Below are positions 12,806 through 13,710 of a DNA stretch of 13,710 nt, piece after piece. Origin of the DNA: Pseudomonadota bacterium (lineage in GTDB: Bacteria > Pseudomonadota > Gammaproteobacteria > Burkholderiales > Burkholderiaceae_B). How positions within the stretch are numbered: position 1 is the stretch's first letter; each line of letters opens with the position of its first letter. The stretch covers positions 1-13,710 of the forward strand of contig JAEZBO010000172.1 in NCBI GenBank assembly GCA_023427085.1. The letters run 5' to 3'. Position numbers and translations under genes: made by a program. Below the pieces are notes generated by a model. The model saw only the letters and a program-made list of their open reading frames with translations. It had not been told where the DNA came from and ran no database searches.

Positions 12806-13710
12806 TTATGCCAGCGGCAGCCGCGCGACGATCCGTTCGGTCGCGCCGGCATGGCCGGCGATCCAGGCCCGTGCGGCCTCGGCCATGCGCGTGCGCCGCG
12901 CCGGATCGGCCAGCAGCGCGAAGGCCAAGCGCAGCGCCTCGTCGGCATCGGCGGCCCGCAGCGCCGCGCCGGCCGCCAGCGCATCCTCGACCGCCTGCTT
13001 GAAATTCTCGGTGTGCGGGCCAACGATCACCGGCCGCCCGGCGGCGCAGGCCTCGATCAGGTTGTGGCCGCCGAACGGCGCGAAGCTGCCGGCCACGATC
13101 GCCACGTCGCAGGCCGCGTAATAGAACGGCATCTCGCCCAGCGAATCACCGAGCACCGCCTGCACGGTCGCCGGCGGCGGACCGGGCTGCGCCGAGCGCC
13201 GCAGCATCGTCAGGCCGGCCTGCTCGAGGGCCTGCGCGGCGGCGTCGAAACGTTGCGGATGGCGCGGCACGACGAAGCACAGCGGCGGGGCGGACGAAGT
13301 CACGCTGGCGATCGGCGAGGCGGATTCGGCATGCGCCGGCGCGTCCTGCGCCGCCGCGTGCGCCGAGGCAGCGGTGGACGCGTGGACACCGCCCGTGGCG
13401 TGGTGCAGCAAGGCGGCAGCCAGCGCCCGGACCAGCGGCGCTTCCTCGCCCTCGCGGGTGCTGGCGATCACCAGCGCCGGCCGGCCGAGCGCCGCGCGCC
13501 AGGCCTGGCCGGCGGCCAGCTGGGCGGCCGGCAGGCTGACATCGAACTTGAGATTGCCGAGCACCTGGACGTCCTGCCGGCCCAAGGTCCGGATCCGCTG
13601 CGCATCGGCCTCGGTCTGCGCGAGCACACGCGATAGACGTTGCAGCGCAGGCCTCATCAGCACGTGCCAGCGCTGGCCCTTCTGCAGCGATCGCGCCGAC
13701 AAGCGGGCGT
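12806..13710 (-). CDS. waaA: 3-deoxy-D-manno-octulosonic acid (Kdo) transferase, partial
   Basis: This is the C-terminal 301 residues of the inner-membrane-associated GT-B glycosyltransferase that adds Kdo from CMP-Kdo to lipid A; the N-terminal part lies beyond the right edge. The visible protein opens with NARLSARS, shared with E. coli WaaA. Further landmarks are VLGNLKFD, ASTREGEE, FVVPRHPQRFD, GDSLGEMPFYYAACDVAIVAGSF, GGHNLIEACA and VIVGPHTENFKQA, which together build the CMP-Kdo-binding C-terminal domain. An Ala/His/Ser-rich stretch of about 39 residues (13289-13405) separates VRALAAALL from the PRHPQRF strand, where E. coli has only a few residues. The gene converges on the birA-coaX cluster. 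kdtA is a synonym. The leftmost methionine-like start in this frame (13702) is a TTG leucine codon inside the conserved NARL motif, not a real start. Confidence 0.96.
   Translation of the reverse strand, partial: ARLSARSLQKGQRWHVLMRPALQRLSRVLAQTEADAQRIRTLGRQDVQVLGNLKFDVSLPAAQLAAGQAWRAALGRPALVIASTREGEEAPLVRALAAALLHHATGGVHASTAASAHAAAQDAPAHAESASPIASVTSSAPPLCFVVPRHPQRFDAAAQALEQAGLTMLRRSAQPGPPPATVQAVLGDSLGEMPFYYAACDVAIVAGSFAPFGGHNLIEACAAGRPVIVGPHTENFKQAVEDALAAGAALRAADADEALRLAFALLADPARRTRMAEAARAWIAGHAGATERIVARLPLA

Noticed and set aside
1..13710. CRISPR array, tRNA, transposase or prophage
   Set aside because: No spaced repeats, cloverleaf-like sequence, integrase or transposase motifs, or drop in GC content were seen.

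Overview
The window is a very GC-rich chromosomal segment whose gene content and order fit a beta-proteobacterium of the order Burkholderiales, most likely Alcaligenaceae (Bordetella/Achromobacter type). The grounds are a 'Bug'-type tripartite tricarboxylate transporter (TTT) receptor, the dacC-dat-ybeD-lipB-lipA gene order, a birA without a DNA-binding domain overlapping a type III pantothenate kinase (the Bordetella 'Baf' family), and waaA downstream in the opposite direction. The placement rests on recalled protein similarity and gene order only. There are 15 protein-coding genes, two of them cut by the window edges. I see no tRNA, rRNA, insertion sequence, prophage or CRISPR, and no gene-free stretch above 300 bases.

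Region 1 (1-2547, minus strand) is a small catabolic or uptake cluster, read right to left: a cupin dioxygenase of the 2,4'-dihydroxyacetophenone dioxygenase family, a classical SDR dehydrogenase, a Bug periplasmic receptor, and the start of tctB (tctA is expected beyond the left edge). The 262-base gap upstream holds a candidate promoter with two different palindromic elements, so the cluster is probably inducible, but its regulator is not in the window.

Region 2 (2737-7850, minus strand) is a compact run: dacC (PBP5/6-type D,D-carboxypeptidase), dat (D-amino-acid transaminase), ybeD (DUF493), lipB, lipA, then an unusual SDR-like protein, closed by a strong intrinsic terminator at 2737-2760. 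LipB and LipA make protein-bound lipoate from octanoyl-ACP. DacC releases D-alanine from peptidoglycan and Dat can turn it into pyruvate. The last protein has the SDR fold motifs but lacks the catalytic Tyr and Lys.

Region 3 (8089-10164, plus strand) is one large membrane-bound MHYT-GGDEF-EAL cyclic-di-GMP enzyme with both catalytic domains apparently intact. It is divergent from dacC across a 238-base intergenic region rich in inverted and direct repeats. It converges on a small alpha/beta hydrolase (10204-10857, minus strand).

Region 4 (10949-12753, plus strand) is birA-coaX, overlapping by 4 bases, followed by a 54-residue single-span membrane protein that resembles the amino-terminal anchor of Burkholderiales SPOR proteins without the SPOR domain. 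It converges on waaA (12806 to the right edge, minus strand), the Kdo transferase of lipopolysaccharide synthesis, which carries an unusual Ala/His/Ser-rich insertion of about 39 residues.

The items most worth following up are the cupin-SDR-TTT cluster with its operator-like repeats, the SDR-like protein without catalytic residues in the lipoate run, the SPOR-less anchor protein, and the WaaA insertion.
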